Assembly (NCBI RefSeq): GCF_006547045.1 | Contig: NZ_CP041242.1 | Location: 816,001-880,000, forward strand | DNA from: Lysobacter alkalisoli | Lineage (GTDB): Bacteria > Pseudomonadota > Gammaproteobacteria > Xanthomonadales > Xanthomonadaceae | Direction: 5' to 3' | Length of the DNA: 64,000 nucleotides | In this document: one piece after another, positions 16,903-25,408 of the stretch | How positions within the stretch are numbered: the first letter of the stretch is position 1 | How the letters are laid out: each line of letters opens with the position of its first letter | The notes under the pieces: generated by a model | What the model saw: the letters and a program-made list of their open reading frames with translations, nothing else | What the model was told of the DNA's origin: nothing | Database searches by the model: none | Program-made: the position numbers and the translations under genes

Positions 16903-18057
16903 TTACAGCAGCGCAAGCGGTGGTGCGGGCGGCGATGGCGGAGCAGGAGGCGCATCGGGTGCGGATGGCGCCTTGGGCGGCTTCGGCGGTGCGGGTGACG
17001 CAGGCGGCATGGGCGGCAGGTTCAATACCCGCGGTTCGGGCACGGTGATCTGCGCGGTGGCGGGTTTGCGGTCGCGCAGGTATTCCACCGCCACCTTGTC
17101 GCCCGACGCCCTGCCGCGCAGTGCTTCCATCGCCTCGCGCGGGGTGGTGACGCTCTTGCCGTCGACTTTGCGGATCACGTCGCCGGCCTGCAGTCCGTCC
17201 AGCAGCGGTCCGGTGCCCAGTACCAGCACGCCGGCCTCGGTGCCGAAGTAACGGCCGAGGTCCTGGTCCACCGAGGCGAGGTTCAGACCGTTCCAGCGGA
17301 ACGCCTCCATTACCGTCGGGGCCACGCACTTGCCGTCCTTGCACGCCTCGCGGCTGAGGCGGATGACCTCCGTGCGGACCTCGGGGGCGATCGCCAGTTC
17401 TTTGATTCCGGCGGCCAGTCCATCAAGACCGTGTCGGTCGAAATCGAAGTCGAAATCGGGGGCGTCGAGATCGATCACCCGGCCGTGGCCGTTGCGGACA
17501 AGGGTGAACTGGCGATTGCCGGTCGCCCTCATGTCCGGGATCTCGCCGATGGCGAACAGGCGTCGGCCGGGCCTGGGTGTGATCCGGACGCTGTCGCGTT
17601 TCCCGTCGCGTTCGTAGCCGAGCAGCACCGGCGTGTCGGTGGACGGCTCGGCCAGCAGCTCACGGGCGTGCGACAGACGCTGGCCGGCATCGCTGCCGCC
17701 GATCGCGGTGCCGTTGACACTGACCACGCGATCGCCGCTGCGCAGGCCGGCTTCAGCCGCGGCGCCGTCGGGCGTCACCGCGGCGATGCGCGCGCCGGCA
17801 CTGGAGTCGGTCGTCAGCACCACACCAAGCATGGGTTTGACGTTCGTGCGCTGCTCGATGGCCATTGCCTTGGCGTTGATGCCCAGTTCGCGCGACAGCT
17901 CGGCCACTCGCCGTGCGGCGTTGGCCAGTTCCTCGCGTGCGGCTTCCAGTTCGCGTGTCTTGGCCGGGTCGGGCCCGGCGGCCAGGACCGGACCGGATGC
18001 TGCCGCCAGCGCGGTGGAGCAGGCCAGGGCCAATGCGTGCAGGAGTGTGATTTTCAT
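16903..18057 (-). CDS. periplasmic double-PDZ protein with proline-rich tail
   Basis: The 384-residue exported protein has a signal peptide (LACSTALAAASGPVLA) followed by a short coiled coil (TRELEAAREELANAARRVAEL, residues about 34-54). PDZ domain 1 (about 74-165) has the loop AEAGLRSGDRVVSVNG; PDZ domain 2 (about 255-340) has LDGLQAGDVIRKVDGKSV. No protease domain or catalytic Ser-His-Asp set is present, so it is not a DegP-type enzyme but a likely binding or adaptor protein. The last 40 residues are almost only P, A, S and K (proline-rich), and may cross the periplasm or bind another partner. It lies downstream of an ECF sigma factor and a membrane anti-sigma-like gene on the same strand, which suggests an envelope-stress module. 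Confidence 0.75.
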   Translation of the reverse strand: MKITLLHALALACSTALAAASGPVLAAGPDPAKTRELEAAREELANAARRVAELSRELGINAKAMAIEQRTNVKPMLGVVLTTDSSAGARIAAVTPDGAAAEAGLRSGDRVVSVNGTAIGGSDAGQRLSHARELLAEPSTDTPVLLGYERDGKRDSVRITPRPGRRLFAIGEIPDMRATGNRQFTLVRNGHGRVIDLDAPDFDFDFDRHGLDGLAAGIKELAIAPEVRTEVIRLSREACKDGKCVAPTVMEAFRWNGLNLASVDQDLGRYFGTEAGVLVLGTGPLLDGLQAGDVIRKVDGKSVTTPREAMEALRGRASGDKVAVEYLRDRKPATAQITVPEPRVLNLPPMPPASPAPPKPPKAPSAPDAPPAPPSPPAPPLALL

Positions 18058-18112
18058 GGTCGCCTCGTGATGAGCGGAAAGTCGATGTGTTGGGATGTGT
18101 TGGGTCGATGGT

Positions 18113-18736
18113 TCAGTCGATCTGGACCAATGCGGTGTCCCAGTGTTCGCCGCGGGCGGACAGCCAGAGTTGCGTGGTCTCGACCCCGGCCAGTTCGCGC
18201 AGCGTTTCGACCCGCGCCTGCCACAGCTGCATCCGCTGTCCGGAATCGAGTCCCGGCTGGGCGAGGGTGCCGTCGATGGCGCCGATGCGCTCGTCGAGCG
18301 ACGCCGTCAGCAATGTCGCCTGCGCACTGGTCATGCTGTCGTCGCGGGCCATCGCTACAAGCGCTTCGAGTCGGGCGGATTCGGCGTACAGGCGCTCGAG
18401 GTCGGCGTCGGCGGCGGAGACGGGTGCGGGTACGGTTTCGTCCGGCGATGCCTGCCGGAGCAGTTGCAGCGGGACCACGGCGAGCGCGAGGAGTGCCGCG
18501 GCAGCGGTCAGCCAGGCGACTGGACGCCGGTGTCGCCGTGCAGGTCGGCGGGCGGGCACGACATTGCGGCAGGTGTCCCGCGTCGCATGGCCGCTGATCG
18601 GCAACTGCGCGGCCAGCCGTGTCCAGCCATCCCCGTCCGGTGTGTCGAGCGGCAGGGCAGACAGCGCCTCGCGCCAGTCGCCGGGCGGGTGCCGCGACGC
18701 ATTGTCATGATCGTGTGGGCGGCCCAGGTCAGGCAT
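18113..18736 (-). CDS. putative anti-sigma factor, single-pass membrane protein
   Basis: A 207-residue protein with a cytoplasmic N-terminus (about 70 residues), one membrane helix (VAWLTAAAALLALAVVPLQLL, about 73-93) and a periplasmic part with a helical stretch. It follows an ECF sigma factor and overlaps it by 8 bp at 18729-18736, the standard layout of sigma/anti-sigma pairs. No zinc-binding HxxxCxxC motif is present in the cytoplasmic part, so it is not a typical ZAS protein. The role is inferred from context and topology, not sequence similarity. It would hold the sigma factor at the membrane until released by a signal. Confidence 0.6.
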   Translation of the reverse strand: MPDLGRPHDHDNASRHPPGDWREALSALPLDTPDGDGWTRLAAQLPISGHATRDTCRNVVPARRPARRHRRPVAWLTAAAALLALAVVPLQLLRQASPDETVPAPVSAADADLERLYAESARLEALVAMARDDSMTSAQATLLTASLDERIGAIDGTLAQPGLDSGQRMQLWQARVETLRELAGVETTQLWLSARGEHWDTALVQID

Positions 18737-19334
18737 GGTGGGGCTCCGGGTTGATTTCGTTCGCGCTGCGTGTCGCCGGCGCGGATTCCAGTAGTTGCCG
18801 CAGGCGTCGTCCTCCGCGGGCGACCTGCGACTTGGAGAAGCTCGCCGTGCGATCCATCAGCGTGGCGATTTCTTCATGGGTGTAGCCCTCGGCGTGGTAA
18901 AGCCACAGCACGCTGCGGGTCAGCGCCGGCAACCCGGCGAGCGCGCGCTGCAGTCGTGCGGCATCCGCCGCGGCCGGTGGCGGCGGGCCGTCGTCCTCGA
19001 GCCAGCCGTCATCTTCGAGTGCGACGTCATGGGCGAACCGCCGCTGGTGCCTCAATCTCATCAGTGCTTCGTTGATCGCCACCTGGCGCAACCAGCCCCA
19101 GAACGGGCTGCCGTTGTCGCCGCGGAAGTCGGCGATCCGGCCGAGTACCTTGAGCATGGTGTCCTGCAGTACCTCGGCCGCCTCTTCGCGGTCGCCGCAC
19201 ATCCGCAGGGCGAGGGTGAACACGGGGCGTTCGAACCAGCGATAGAGCTGCTCGAACGCGGCCCGTTCTCCGCTCCTGGCACGGGCCAGCAGGTCATCGG
19301 GTACGTCGATCGCGAAGGAGGAGGCGGGCTGCAT
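18729..19334 (-). CDS. ECF-type RNA polymerase sigma factor
   Basis: A 201-residue sigma-70 family factor with only regions 2 and 4. Region 2 runs from about residue 25 to 95 and contains FTLALRMCGDREEAAEVLQDTML and FWGWLRQVAINEALMRLRHQRR. Region 4 (about 125-190) has the LPALTRSVLWLYHAEGYTHEEIA helix-turn-helix. A short acidic/proline linker (DDGPPPPAA) lies between them. Region 2 resembles the RpoE-like group. The gene starts a three-gene unit with the anti-sigma-like and PDZ proteins. The gene has a repeat-rich region upstream and no recognisable own-type promoter, so autoregulation cannot be shown. The target genes are not readable, but the downstream PDZ protein is a likely member. Confidence 0.85.
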   Translation of the reverse strand: MQPASSFAIDVPDDLLARARSGERAAFEQLYRWFERPVFTLALRMCGDREEAAEVLQDTMLKVLGRIADFRGDNGSPFWGWLRQVAINEALMRLRHQRRFAHDVALEDDGWLEDDGPPPPAAADAARLQRALAGLPALTRSVLWLYHAEGYTHEEIATLMDRTASFSKSQVARGGRRLRQLLESAPATRSANEINPEPHHA

Positions 19335-19395
19335 TCAGGTCAATAGGATGCACCCGGTGGCGAAAGCGTCGCAGCCTTTTGTCTGCCCGCCAGTT

Positions 19396-19492
19396 CTCGC
19401 CGCTACCTGGCTGTCCCGCCGCGACCTGCCGGCCTTGCCGGCGAATGTCCCCCGGCCGCCGCCCGTGGCGGCGGCCTCCTCCTTGATTTCGC
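19396..19492 (+). repeat. dispersed palindromic element, copy A
   Basis: The core 19441-19492 starts gcgaatgtccccc, has a stem of gccgccgcc and ggcggcggc, and ends ctcctccttgatttcgc. A matching copy is at 61206-61257, and flanking homology extends upstream (gctacctggctgtcccg, ccggcctt) to about 61158-61205. An inverted, partly changed core occurs at 19618-19668. It has no coding frame and no terminal repeats of an insertion sequence. Confidence 0.8.
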
Positions 19493-19594
19493 CGTCAAGG
19501 CCGGCAGGCCACGTCGGGATCGCGCGGCCACGCTGGAACGCGAAGCAGACCCTTCCTGGGAGTGCGCTTCTGGAACCACCGGTCATGTCGGACC

Positions 19595-19691
19595 GCCGGG
19601 GGCGAAGGCCCTTGGGTGCGAAATCAAGGAGGAGGCGCCGGCCCTGGCCGGTGCCGGGGGACATTCGCATCCAAGGGCCTTCGCCCCCGGC
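19595..19691. repeat. 97-bp palindrome carrying an inverted copy of the dispersed element
   Basis: Arms 19595-19622 and 19664-19691 are 28-bp inverted repeats with one mismatch (gccgggggcgaaggccc on the left). Inside lies gaaatcaaggaggagg to gggggacattcgc, an inverted version of the element at 19441-19492 with a different hairpin middle. It can fold into a long cruciform or RNA stem. Confidence 0.75.
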
Positions 19692-19742
19692 GCCCCTTCA
19701 TCCAACAGACCTGGCTCGCTCTTCCCTTGATTGGGAGAAGAG

Positions 19743-19776
19743 ACAAAAAACAAAGGCCGGGATCCCTCCCGGCCTT
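19743..19776 (-). terminator. Rho-independent terminator of FecA-like receptor
   Basis: On the minus strand aaggccggga and tcccggcctt pair around a short loop, followed by the T-run tgttttttgt. It lies 27-60 bp past the receptor stop, the expected place. Confidence 0.85.
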
Positions 19777-19802
19777 CGCTCGACTTCAATGGCGATGACA
19801 GG

Positions 19803-21965
19803 TCAGAACTTGACTCGCACACCCAGGTAAGTCTGCCGCGGCATCCCCGGGCGCACTCCGGCCGGGCGGCGCGAGGCGATCCAGGTCTCGTCGGTCAGGT
19901 TCTCGACCCGGGCGAACAGCTCGGCCTGCTGCGTCAGCCTGTAGCCCGCGGCTAGGTCGACCACGAACGCCGACTCCGTGCGCGGATCGGTATCGGCGGC
20001 ATTGGTGCGCATGTCGTCGATGTAGTTGCCGGCCAGGTTCACCCTCCAGCGCTCACCCTCGACGCCGACCTGCACGTTCAGCGCCTGCTCCGGCAGGTAC
20101 GGCAGCTTGTCGCCGGACGTGACCGTGTCCCATTCCTCGAAGCCGCTCTGGAAGCTGTTGCGGAACTCGGCCTCGGTCCAGGTGTAGCCCAGCCGTACCG
20201 GCACGTTGACGACCCAGTCGTTGGCCTGGCCGAAGTCGTAGGCCACGCTGGCCTCGATGCCGCGCACCCGCGCCTTGCCGCCGTCGAACTGGTCGCCGAT
20301 CACGCAGCCGCCGCCGGACGATTCGGTGCAGGTGCCGACCAGGTTGCTGTAGTCGTTCCAGAACCCGACCAGCTCGGTCTGCAAGCTGTCGCGGCCCCAG
20401 CGCAGGCCGGTCTCGATGTTGAGGCTTTCCTCCGGATCGGCGTCGGAACCCGGGCCAGGCGGGTTGAAGCCCTTGTGGGCGCTGGCGAACAGGTTGAAGT
20501 TGTCGCTGAGCAACCAGGTCACGCCGAGGCCCGGCATCCATTCTGATACCGACGACTTGCGCACACGGGTCGGGCCCAGGTCGCGGCCGTCGGGCTGCTT
20601 GGCGTAATCGGTGCGGGTCAGGTCGATCGATTCGTAGCGCAGACCCGGGGTGACGATCCAGTCGCCGGCGCGGATCTCGTCCTGCACGTATACCGCGATC
20701 GCCTTGGCGTCGCCGATACGGTTGTCCTGGCTGCCGGCGGGTTTGCGCGTGGTCAGCACCATGGTGCCGTTGTCCATGCGGTATAGATCGTCGCTCTGGA
20801 AGCGATCTTCCTGATCCTCGTGGTAACGCACGCCGAACTCGAGCGCGTGCCGCGCACCGCCCAGGTCGAGGCTCCAGCCAAGCACGCTCTGCACGCCCTT
20901 GCTGACGTAGCTGCGGTTGTTGTTGCGCACTATCAGCGCATCGTCCGGGCTGTCGCCGCCGATGAGCCATTCATAGGGGGCGCTGGTGTTGGCCAGCTTG
21001 TACCAGTTGCGCGAGAACTCGTTCTCGTAGGCGACCGTGGTCAGGTCGAGACTGTCGGAGAATGCGATGTAGTGGCGCAGCTCGACCTGCTCGTGATCGG
21101 TCTTGATGTTGTCCTTCTGCGAGGCGGCATAGCGACGGTTGGGATCTGCGTCGAAATCGGCTTCGGTCAGGCCCAGATAGGTCTCGTCGCTGTCCTGCTC
21201 GACCTTGCCCAGCTTCAGTTCCAGCGACTGGTAGAAACGTGCGTCGGCGCCGGTGTTGATGCGGAACTTGCCGAGGTAGTCCTCCAGCGTGTAGCCAGTG
21301 TCGCCACCGCCGTCGAGACGCTTGAAGCCGTCGCTCTGCTGCTGCGCGGTCTCCAGCAGCCAGCCGATGTTGTCGGTGCTGCCGCCGGCCCAGGCGTGCG
21401 CCTGCACGGTCTGGTCGGTGCCGTAGGCGAAGTCGACCAGGCCGGAGGCCTGCTGCGGGATCGGGGTGGAGATCAGGTTGATCGTGCCGCCGGTGGTGCG
21501 CGGGCCGCTGCGGATGGTGGCCGAGCCCTTGCGCACTTCCACCGCGTTCATGCGCGAGGCGGTCGGGAAGTAATAGGCGGCTGGTGCGGCGTAGACCGCC
21601 GGTGCGATCGGCACGCCGTCCTCCAGTACCGTGATGCGGCTGTTGCGGTCGGTGCCGGAGCCGCGGATGCCGATGTTCGGGCGCAGACCATAGCCTTCCT
21701 CGTCGATCGCATAGACGCCGTTGACCTGGCGCAGCACGCGCTGGATGTCGCGGTAGTCGTGCTTCTCCAGCGTTTCGGCATCGAGGTAGGCGGCGGAACC
21801 GGCGGCCTCACGCGCCTTCCCGGCACTGCCGACCACGGTCAGGTGGTCGAGGGTGACGGCCTGGTCGTCGTAGCCTGCGGCGGTTTCGGCATGGGCCATG
21901 CCACAGCACGCGGCGATGGCGAGGGCGAGCAGGCTGCGGCTGGGGAATCGGTTGCAGAGGTCCAT
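19803..21965 (-). CDS. TonB-dependent receptor, FecA-like ferric-siderophore type
   Basis: The 720-residue outer-membrane receptor has a signal peptide (LALAIAACCGMAHAET) and a plug with LDHLTVVGSAGKAREA, a GIRGSGTDRNSRITVLEDGVPIAP run, and AVEVRKGSATIRSGPRTTGG. The barrel closes with TYLGVRVKF and its terminal aromatic. The plug resembles FecA and related ferric-carboxylate receptors more than haem receptors. There is no N-terminal signalling domain of about 80 residues, so it would not act as a sigma-factor surface sensor. A Fur-type palindrome lies upstream. A terminator follows 27 bp past the stop. The ligand is inferred only as an iron chelate. Confidence 0.88.
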   Translation of the reverse strand: MDLCNRFPSRSLLALAIAACCGMAHAETAAGYDDQAVTLDHLTVVGSAGKAREAAGSAAYLDAETLEKHDYRDIQRVLRQVNGVYAIDEEGYGLRPNIGIRGSGTDRNSRITVLEDGVPIAPAVYAAPAAYYFPTASRMNAVEVRKGSATIRSGPRTTGGTINLISTPIPQQASGLVDFAYGTDQTVQAHAWAGGSTDNIGWLLETAQQQSDGFKRLDGGGDTGYTLEDYLGKFRINTGADARFYQSLELKLGKVEQDSDETYLGLTEADFDADPNRRYAASQKDNIKTDHEQVELRHYIAFSDSLDLTTVAYENEFSRNWYKLANTSAPYEWLIGGDSPDDALIVRNNNRSYVSKGVQSVLGWSLDLGGARHALEFGVRYHEDQEDRFQSDDLYRMDNGTMVLTTRKPAGSQDNRIGDAKAIAVYVQDEIRAGDWIVTPGLRYESIDLTRTDYAKQPDGRDLGPTRVRKSSVSEWMPGLGVTWLLSDNFNLFASAHKGFNPPGPGSDADPEESLNIETGLRWGRDSLQTELVGFWNDYSNLVGTCTESSGGGCVIGDQFDGGKARVRGIEASVAYDFGQANDWVVNVPVRLGYTWTEAEFRNSFQSGFEEWDTVTSGDKLPYLPEQALNVQVGVEGERWRVNLAGNYIDDMRTNAADTDPRTESAFVVDLAAGYRLTQQAELFARVENLTDETWIASRRPAGVRPGMPRQTYLGVRVKF

Positions 21966-22027
21966 ATGTGTACTTCGTTCTTGGAAGTGGGCGTCGGGTG
22001 CGCAAGAGACCGATAATTTTAGTGAAT

Positions 22028-22044
22028 TTGATAACCATTATCAA
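22028..22044 (-). promoter_or_regulatory. Fur-box-like palindrome of FecA-like receptor
   Basis: The site ttgataaccattatcaa is a perfect 7-bp inverted repeat around 3 bases and fits the Fur consensus. It lies 63-79 bp before ATG 21965 and 117 bp before the divergent SPFH gene, so it may affect both, but the receptor is the likely target. Confidence 0.8.
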
Positions 22045-22160
22045 TAAGAGCGGCAAGAGATCCGGACAGATCAGGCAAGCATTGGCAGCGGCAGGTGGGC
22101 GGCCAGGTCCGGCCGGGGCTTCCCCTATACTCGGCCGGTCAAATACAGAGGAGGGGGGCC

Positions 22161-23132
22161 ATGGAGCTCGGTACATTGCTTTCGGTGGTGCTGCTGTTTG
22201 CCGGTATCGTGATCCTGTTCAAGGCGGTGCGGATGGTGCCGCAGGGCTTTGAATGGACGGTTGAGCGGTTCGGCAAGTACACCCACACGATGACGCCCGG
22301 GCTGCACTTCCTGGTCCCGGTCGTCTACGGCGTTGGCCGCAAGGTCAACATGATGGAACAGGTGCTCGACGTCCCGAGCCAGGACGTGATCACCAAGGAC
22401 AACGCCGTGGTGAAAGTCGACGGGGTGGTGTTCTTCCAGGTACTCGACGCGGCCAAGGCCGCCTACGAGGTCTCCAACCTGGAAATCGCCTCGATCGCGC
22501 TGGTGCAGACCAACATCCGTACCGTGATCGGTTCGATGGACCTGGACGAGTCGCTGAGCAATCGCGAGACCATCAACGCGCAGCTGCTCAACGTGGTCGA
22601 CCAGGCCACCAATCCGTGGGGCATCAAGGTCACCCGCATCGAGATCCGCGACATCCAGCCGCCGCGCGACCTGATCGATTCGATGGCGCGGCAGATGAAG
22701 GCCGAGCGCGAGCGCCGCGCTGTGATCCTGGAGGCCGAGGGTCATCGCCAGTCGGCGATCCTGCGCGCCGAGGGCGAGAAGCAGTCGGCGATTCTCGAAG
22801 CCGAAGGCGAGAAGGAAGCCGCGTATCGGGAGGCCGAGGCCCGCGAGCGCCTGGCCGAGGCCGAAGCCAGGGCGACGCAGATGGTGTCCGACGCGATCGC
22901 CCGTGGCAACGTGCAGGCGATCAACTACTTCGTCGCGCAGAAGTACGTGGAAGCGTTCAAGACCCTGGCGCAGGCGCCGAACCAGAAGTTCATCCTGATG
23001 CCGATGGAGTCGGCCGGCATGATCGGCTCGCTCGGCGGCATTGCCGAGTTGGCGAAGCAGGCGCTGGGCAACACGTCTGGCACAGCGGGATCCGGCGCCG
23101 CGGGCGGTCCGCCGCCCCGCATCGGAGGTTGA
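22161..23132 (+). CDS. SPFH/band-7 paraslipin (QmcA-like)
   Basis: A 323-residue membrane-anchored scaffold protein. It has one N-terminal helix (LLSVVLLFAGIVILF, residues about 5-20), a band-7 domain (about 25-180, with TVERFGKYTHTMTPGLHFLVPVV), then a charged coiled coil with repeated ILEAEGHRQSAIL/ILEAEGEKEAAY units (about 190-235) that drives oligomer assembly. The tail is Gly/Pro-rich. Members organise membrane microdomains and affect quality control of inner-membrane proteins. A strong ribosome site (gaggagggg) precedes ATG 22161. NfeD follows 3 bp after the stop; the SPFH-NfeD pair is a well-known two-gene operon. Confidence 0.9.
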   Translation: MELGTLLSVVLLFAGIVILFKAVRMVPQGFEWTVERFGKYTHTMTPGLHFLVPVVYGVGRKVNMMEQVLDVPSQDVITKDNAVVKVDGVVFFQVLDAAKAAYEVSNLEIASIALVQTNIRTVIGSMDLDESLSNRETINAQLLNVVDQATNPWGIKVTRIEIRDIQPPRDLIDSMARQMKAERERRAVILEAEGHRQSAILRAEGEKQSAILEAEGEKEAAYREAEARERLAEAEARATQMVSDAIARGNVQAINYFVAQKYVEAFKTLAQAPNQKFILMPMESAGMIGSLGGIAELAKQALGNTSGTAGSGAAGGPPPRIGG

Positions 23133-23135
23133 GCC

Positions 23136-23576
23136 ATGCAATGGACTTGGCCGATGGTGATCTGGGCCGCGGCAGCGCTGTTGCTGTTCGCGGCCGAAGC
23201 GGTTGCGCCGGGCGCCTTCATGCTCTGGCTCGGCTTGGCTGCCGCCGCGGTGTTCGTGCTGGTGTGGGTATTCGATCTGCCGGTGCTGGCGCAGGTGGCC
23301 GCGTTCGTGGCGCTCAGCTTCGCTTCCATCCAGGTCTACCGGAAGTGGTTCCGCGGTCCGGGCCGTGAGCGCCAGAGCGATCGGCCGGGATTGAACCGGC
23401 GCGCCGAGCACCATATCGGACGCACGCTGCCGCTGGAGCGGGACATCGTCGGCGGCGAGGGCCGGGTCAAGATCGGCGACGCGTTCTGGACCGTCACCGG
23501 TCCCGACCTGCCGGCCGGCACGATGGTCAAGGTGGTCGCCACAGATGGGATGACGTTGCGGGTCGAGGCGGTTTGA
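23136..23576 (+). CDS. NfeD family membrane protein
   Basis: A 146-residue protein with three hydrophobic segments in the first 75 residues (MVIWAAAALLLFAAEAVAPGAF, LAAAAVFVLVWVFDLPVLAQVAAFVALS), then a C-terminal OB-fold domain (about 90-146). That domain has the GRTLPLERDIVGGEGRVKIGDAFW strand set and the ending MVKVVATDGMTLRVEAV. It is the short NfeD form, without the ClpP-type protease domain. It works with the SPFH protein encoded just upstream, 3 bp away. Length and OB-fold match YbbK/NfeD partners. Confidence 0.88.
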   Translation: MQWTWPMVIWAAAALLLFAAEAVAPGAFMLWLGLAAAAVFVLVWVFDLPVLAQVAAFVALSFASIQVYRKWFRGPGRERQSDRPGLNRRAEHHIGRTLPLERDIVGGEGRVKIGDAFWTVTGPDLPAGTMVKVVATDGMTLRVEAV

Positions 23577-23704
23577 GATTTCCCGGCCTCCTCCTCGGAT
23601 CAGGGGAAGGAGGCTGGTCATCTCAAGGGCAACGGCTTCCCCGGGGAAGCCGGGGGAGCAGCTCCACTCTGCGATAATGGCGCCTTTCCCGTACGGACCC
23701 CGCC

Positions 23705-24826
23705 ATGATCCAGAAGACCATCCTCAACGACACCCACCGCGCCCTCGGCGCCAAGATGGTCGACTTCGGCGGCTGGGACATGCCGATCCATTACGGCTCG
23801 CAGATCGAGGAGCATCACCAGGTCCGCCGTGATGCCGGCATGTTCGACGTCAGCCACATGACCGTGGTCGACCTGCGCGGCGCCAGGGTGCGCGAGTTCC
23901 TGCGCCGGCTGGTCGCCAATTCGGTCGACAAGCTCAAGAAGCCGGGCAAGGCGCTCTATACCTGCATGCTGAACCCGCAGGGTGGGGTGGTCGACGATCT
24001 GATCGTCTATTACATGTCGGAGGATTTCTTCCGCCTGGTCGTCAACGCCGCGACCCGCGACAAGGACCTGGCCTGGATCGCCGCACAAGCGACGGCATTC
24101 GATGTCGAAGTCGTCGAGCGCCCCGAATTCGGCATGATCGCCGTACAGGGCCCGACCGCCCGCGACAGGGTGATCGGCCTGTTGCGCGAAGAGGATCGTG
24201 GGCGCGTTGGCAAACTCACCCGTTTCGCTGCCGCCGAAGCGAAGACCGAGACCGGCGTGGACCTGTTCGTCGCCCGCACCGGCTACACCGGCGAGGATGG
24301 CTTCGAGGTGATCGTGCCCGAGGCCGACGCCGTGGCGTTCTGGAACGCACTGCTTGAGGCGGGCGTGAAGCCGGCTGGCCTTGGGGCTCGCGACACCCTG
24401 CGCCTGGAGGCCGGGATGAACCTGTACGGCCAGGACATGGATGACGGAGTGAGCCCGTACGAAGCCGCACTCGGCTGGACCGTCGCCCTCGACGGCGACC
24501 GCGACTTCGTCGGCCGCGACGTGCTCGAACAACAGAAGGCCAGCGGCGCACCGCGGCAGATGATCGGCCTGGTGATGGACGAGAAGGGCGTGCTGCGCCA
24601 CGGTCAGAAGGTACTGACCCCGCATGGCGAGGGCGAGATCCTGTCGGGCACTTTTTCGCCGACGCTGGGCAAGGCGATCGCCTTCGCCCGTGTGCCGGCC
24701 GGTGAGATCGCCGCCGGCGTCGAAGGCGGGGTGCGCGTCGACATCCGCGGTCGAGAAGTGCCGGTGCGGGTGGTGAAGTTCCCGTTCGTGAGGGACGGTC
24801 AGCCCCAGGACGGCGTCCTGGCCTGA
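23705..24826 (+). CDS. gcvT: glycine cleavage system T protein (aminomethyltransferase)
   Basis: The 373-residue enzyme transfers the methylene group from lipoyl-bound aminomethyl (H protein) to tetrahydrofolate and releases ammonia. Family marks are [27 protein letters not shown] (about 26-52), the catalytic Asp97 in [23 protein letters not shown] (near residues 190-202), and [15 protein letters not shown] in the C-terminal half. Length is standard (about 365). The ATG at 23705 gives [11 protein letters not shown], the expected N-terminus. gcvH follows after 98 bp on the same strand; gcvP is not in this window. No glycine riboswitch motif was seen in the leader, only a GATAAT-like hexamer at 23673. 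Confidence 0.94.
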   Translation: MIQKTILNDTHRALGAKMVDFGGWDMPIHYGSQIEEHHQVRRDAGMFDVSHMTVVDLRGARVREFLRRLVANSVDKLKKPGKALYTCMLNPQGGVVDDLIVYYMSEDFFRLVVNAATRDKDLAWIAAQATAFDVEVVERPEFGMIAVQGPTARDRVIGLLREEDRGRVGKLTRFAAAEAKTETGVDLFVARTGYTGEDGFEVIVPEADAVAFWNALLEAGVKPAGLGARDTLRLEAGMNLYGQDMDDGVSPYEAALGWTVALDGDRDFVGRDVLEQQKASGAPRQMIGLVMDEKGVLRHGQKVLTPHGEGEILSGTFSPTLGKAIAFARVPAGEIAAGVEGGVRVDIRGREVPVRVVKFPFVRDGQPQDGVLA

Positions 24827-24856
24827 AGTGGACTGCACACTCTGTCGTATAGATGA

Positions 24857-24879
24857 TGGCGCCGCTACACTAGGCGCCA
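24857..24879. repeat. short inverted repeat between gcvT and gcvH
   Basis: Arms tggcgcc (24857-24863) and ggcgcca (24873-24879) surround TACACT-like sequence. It may be a weak stem in the transcript or an operator; there is no strong T-run after it. Confidence 0.35.
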
Positions 24880-24924
24880 GTTTCAACACCCCCAGCCGCC
24901 ACACCCGATATACAGAGGCCAGTC

Positions 24925-25320
24925 ATGAGTGAAATCCCCGGCGATCTGAAGTTCATGAAGTCCCACGAGTGGGCCCGCGTCGAAGGCGACGGCAAGGTCA
25001 CCGTCGGCATTTCCGATCACGCCCAGGGCCTGCTCGGCGACCTGGTCTATGTCGAGCTGCCGAATGTCGGCGACCGCGTAGAAGCCGGTACGGCCTGCGC
25101 AGTGGTCGAGTCGGTGAAGGCGGCCTCCGACGTCTACGCGCCGGTCAGCGGCACCGTGGTCGAGACCAATGCCGCACTGGCCGACAAGCCGGAGACCATC
25201 AACGAGGATGCCTACGGCGAAGGTTGGTTGTTCACGGTCGAGATCGAAGAGGCGGAACAGTTGAACGAGCTGCTCGGCCCGGATGACTACGCCGAACTGC
25301 TCGAAGACGACGATCACTGA
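24925..25320 (+). CDS. gcvH: glycine cleavage system H protein
   Basis: A 131-residue lipoyl-carrying protein that shuttles the aminomethyl group between the P, T and L proteins. The lipoyl lysine is Lys65 in the family motif [19 protein letters not shown]. The N-terminus (residues 8-19, [12 protein letters not shown]) and the [17 protein letters not shown] segment (30-47) match the family. Length is standard. It follows gcvT by 98 bp. A Rho-independent terminator lies 55 bp past the stop. Confidence 0.95.
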   Translation: MSEIPGDLKFMKSHEWARVEGDGKVTVGISDHAQGLLGDLVYVELPNVGDRVEAGTACAVVESVKAASDVYAPVSGTVVETNAALADKPETINEDAYGEGWLFTVEIEEAEQLNELLGPDDYAELLEDDDH

Positions 25321-25374
25321 GAGAAGGAAAATCGGCTGCCGGTGGTTCCGGTAGCCCGACCGGGTGCGAACATC

Positions 25375-25408
25375 GCGCCGGTCACCGAAAGGTGGCCGGC
25401 GCTTTTCA
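25375..25408 (+). terminator. terminator after gcvH
   Basis: Arms gcgccggtcacc and ggtggccggcgc form a 12-bp stem around a gaaa tetraloop, followed by the T-run cttttcatt. It lies 55 bp past the gcvH stop. Confidence 0.85.

Larger units (their letters stand above)
19335..19802. other. 468-bp gap with dispersed repeats and a terminator; no gene
   Basis: Between the sigma factor start and the FecA-like receptor stop no protein-like frame is seen. The gap holds a dispersed element (19396-19492), a 97-bp palindrome (19595-19691) whose centre is an inverted copy of that element, and a Rho-independent terminator (19743-19776) for the receptor. Confidence 0.7.

Noticed and set aside
23577-23704. 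Glycine riboswitch in front of gcvT
   Set aside because: The conserved glycine-riboswitch cores were not found; only a GATAAT-like hexamer is present.
24857-24879. Possible terminator between gcvT and gcvH
   Set aside because: Short stem without a T-run; gcvT and gcvH are expected to be expressed together. Kept only as an inverted repeat.
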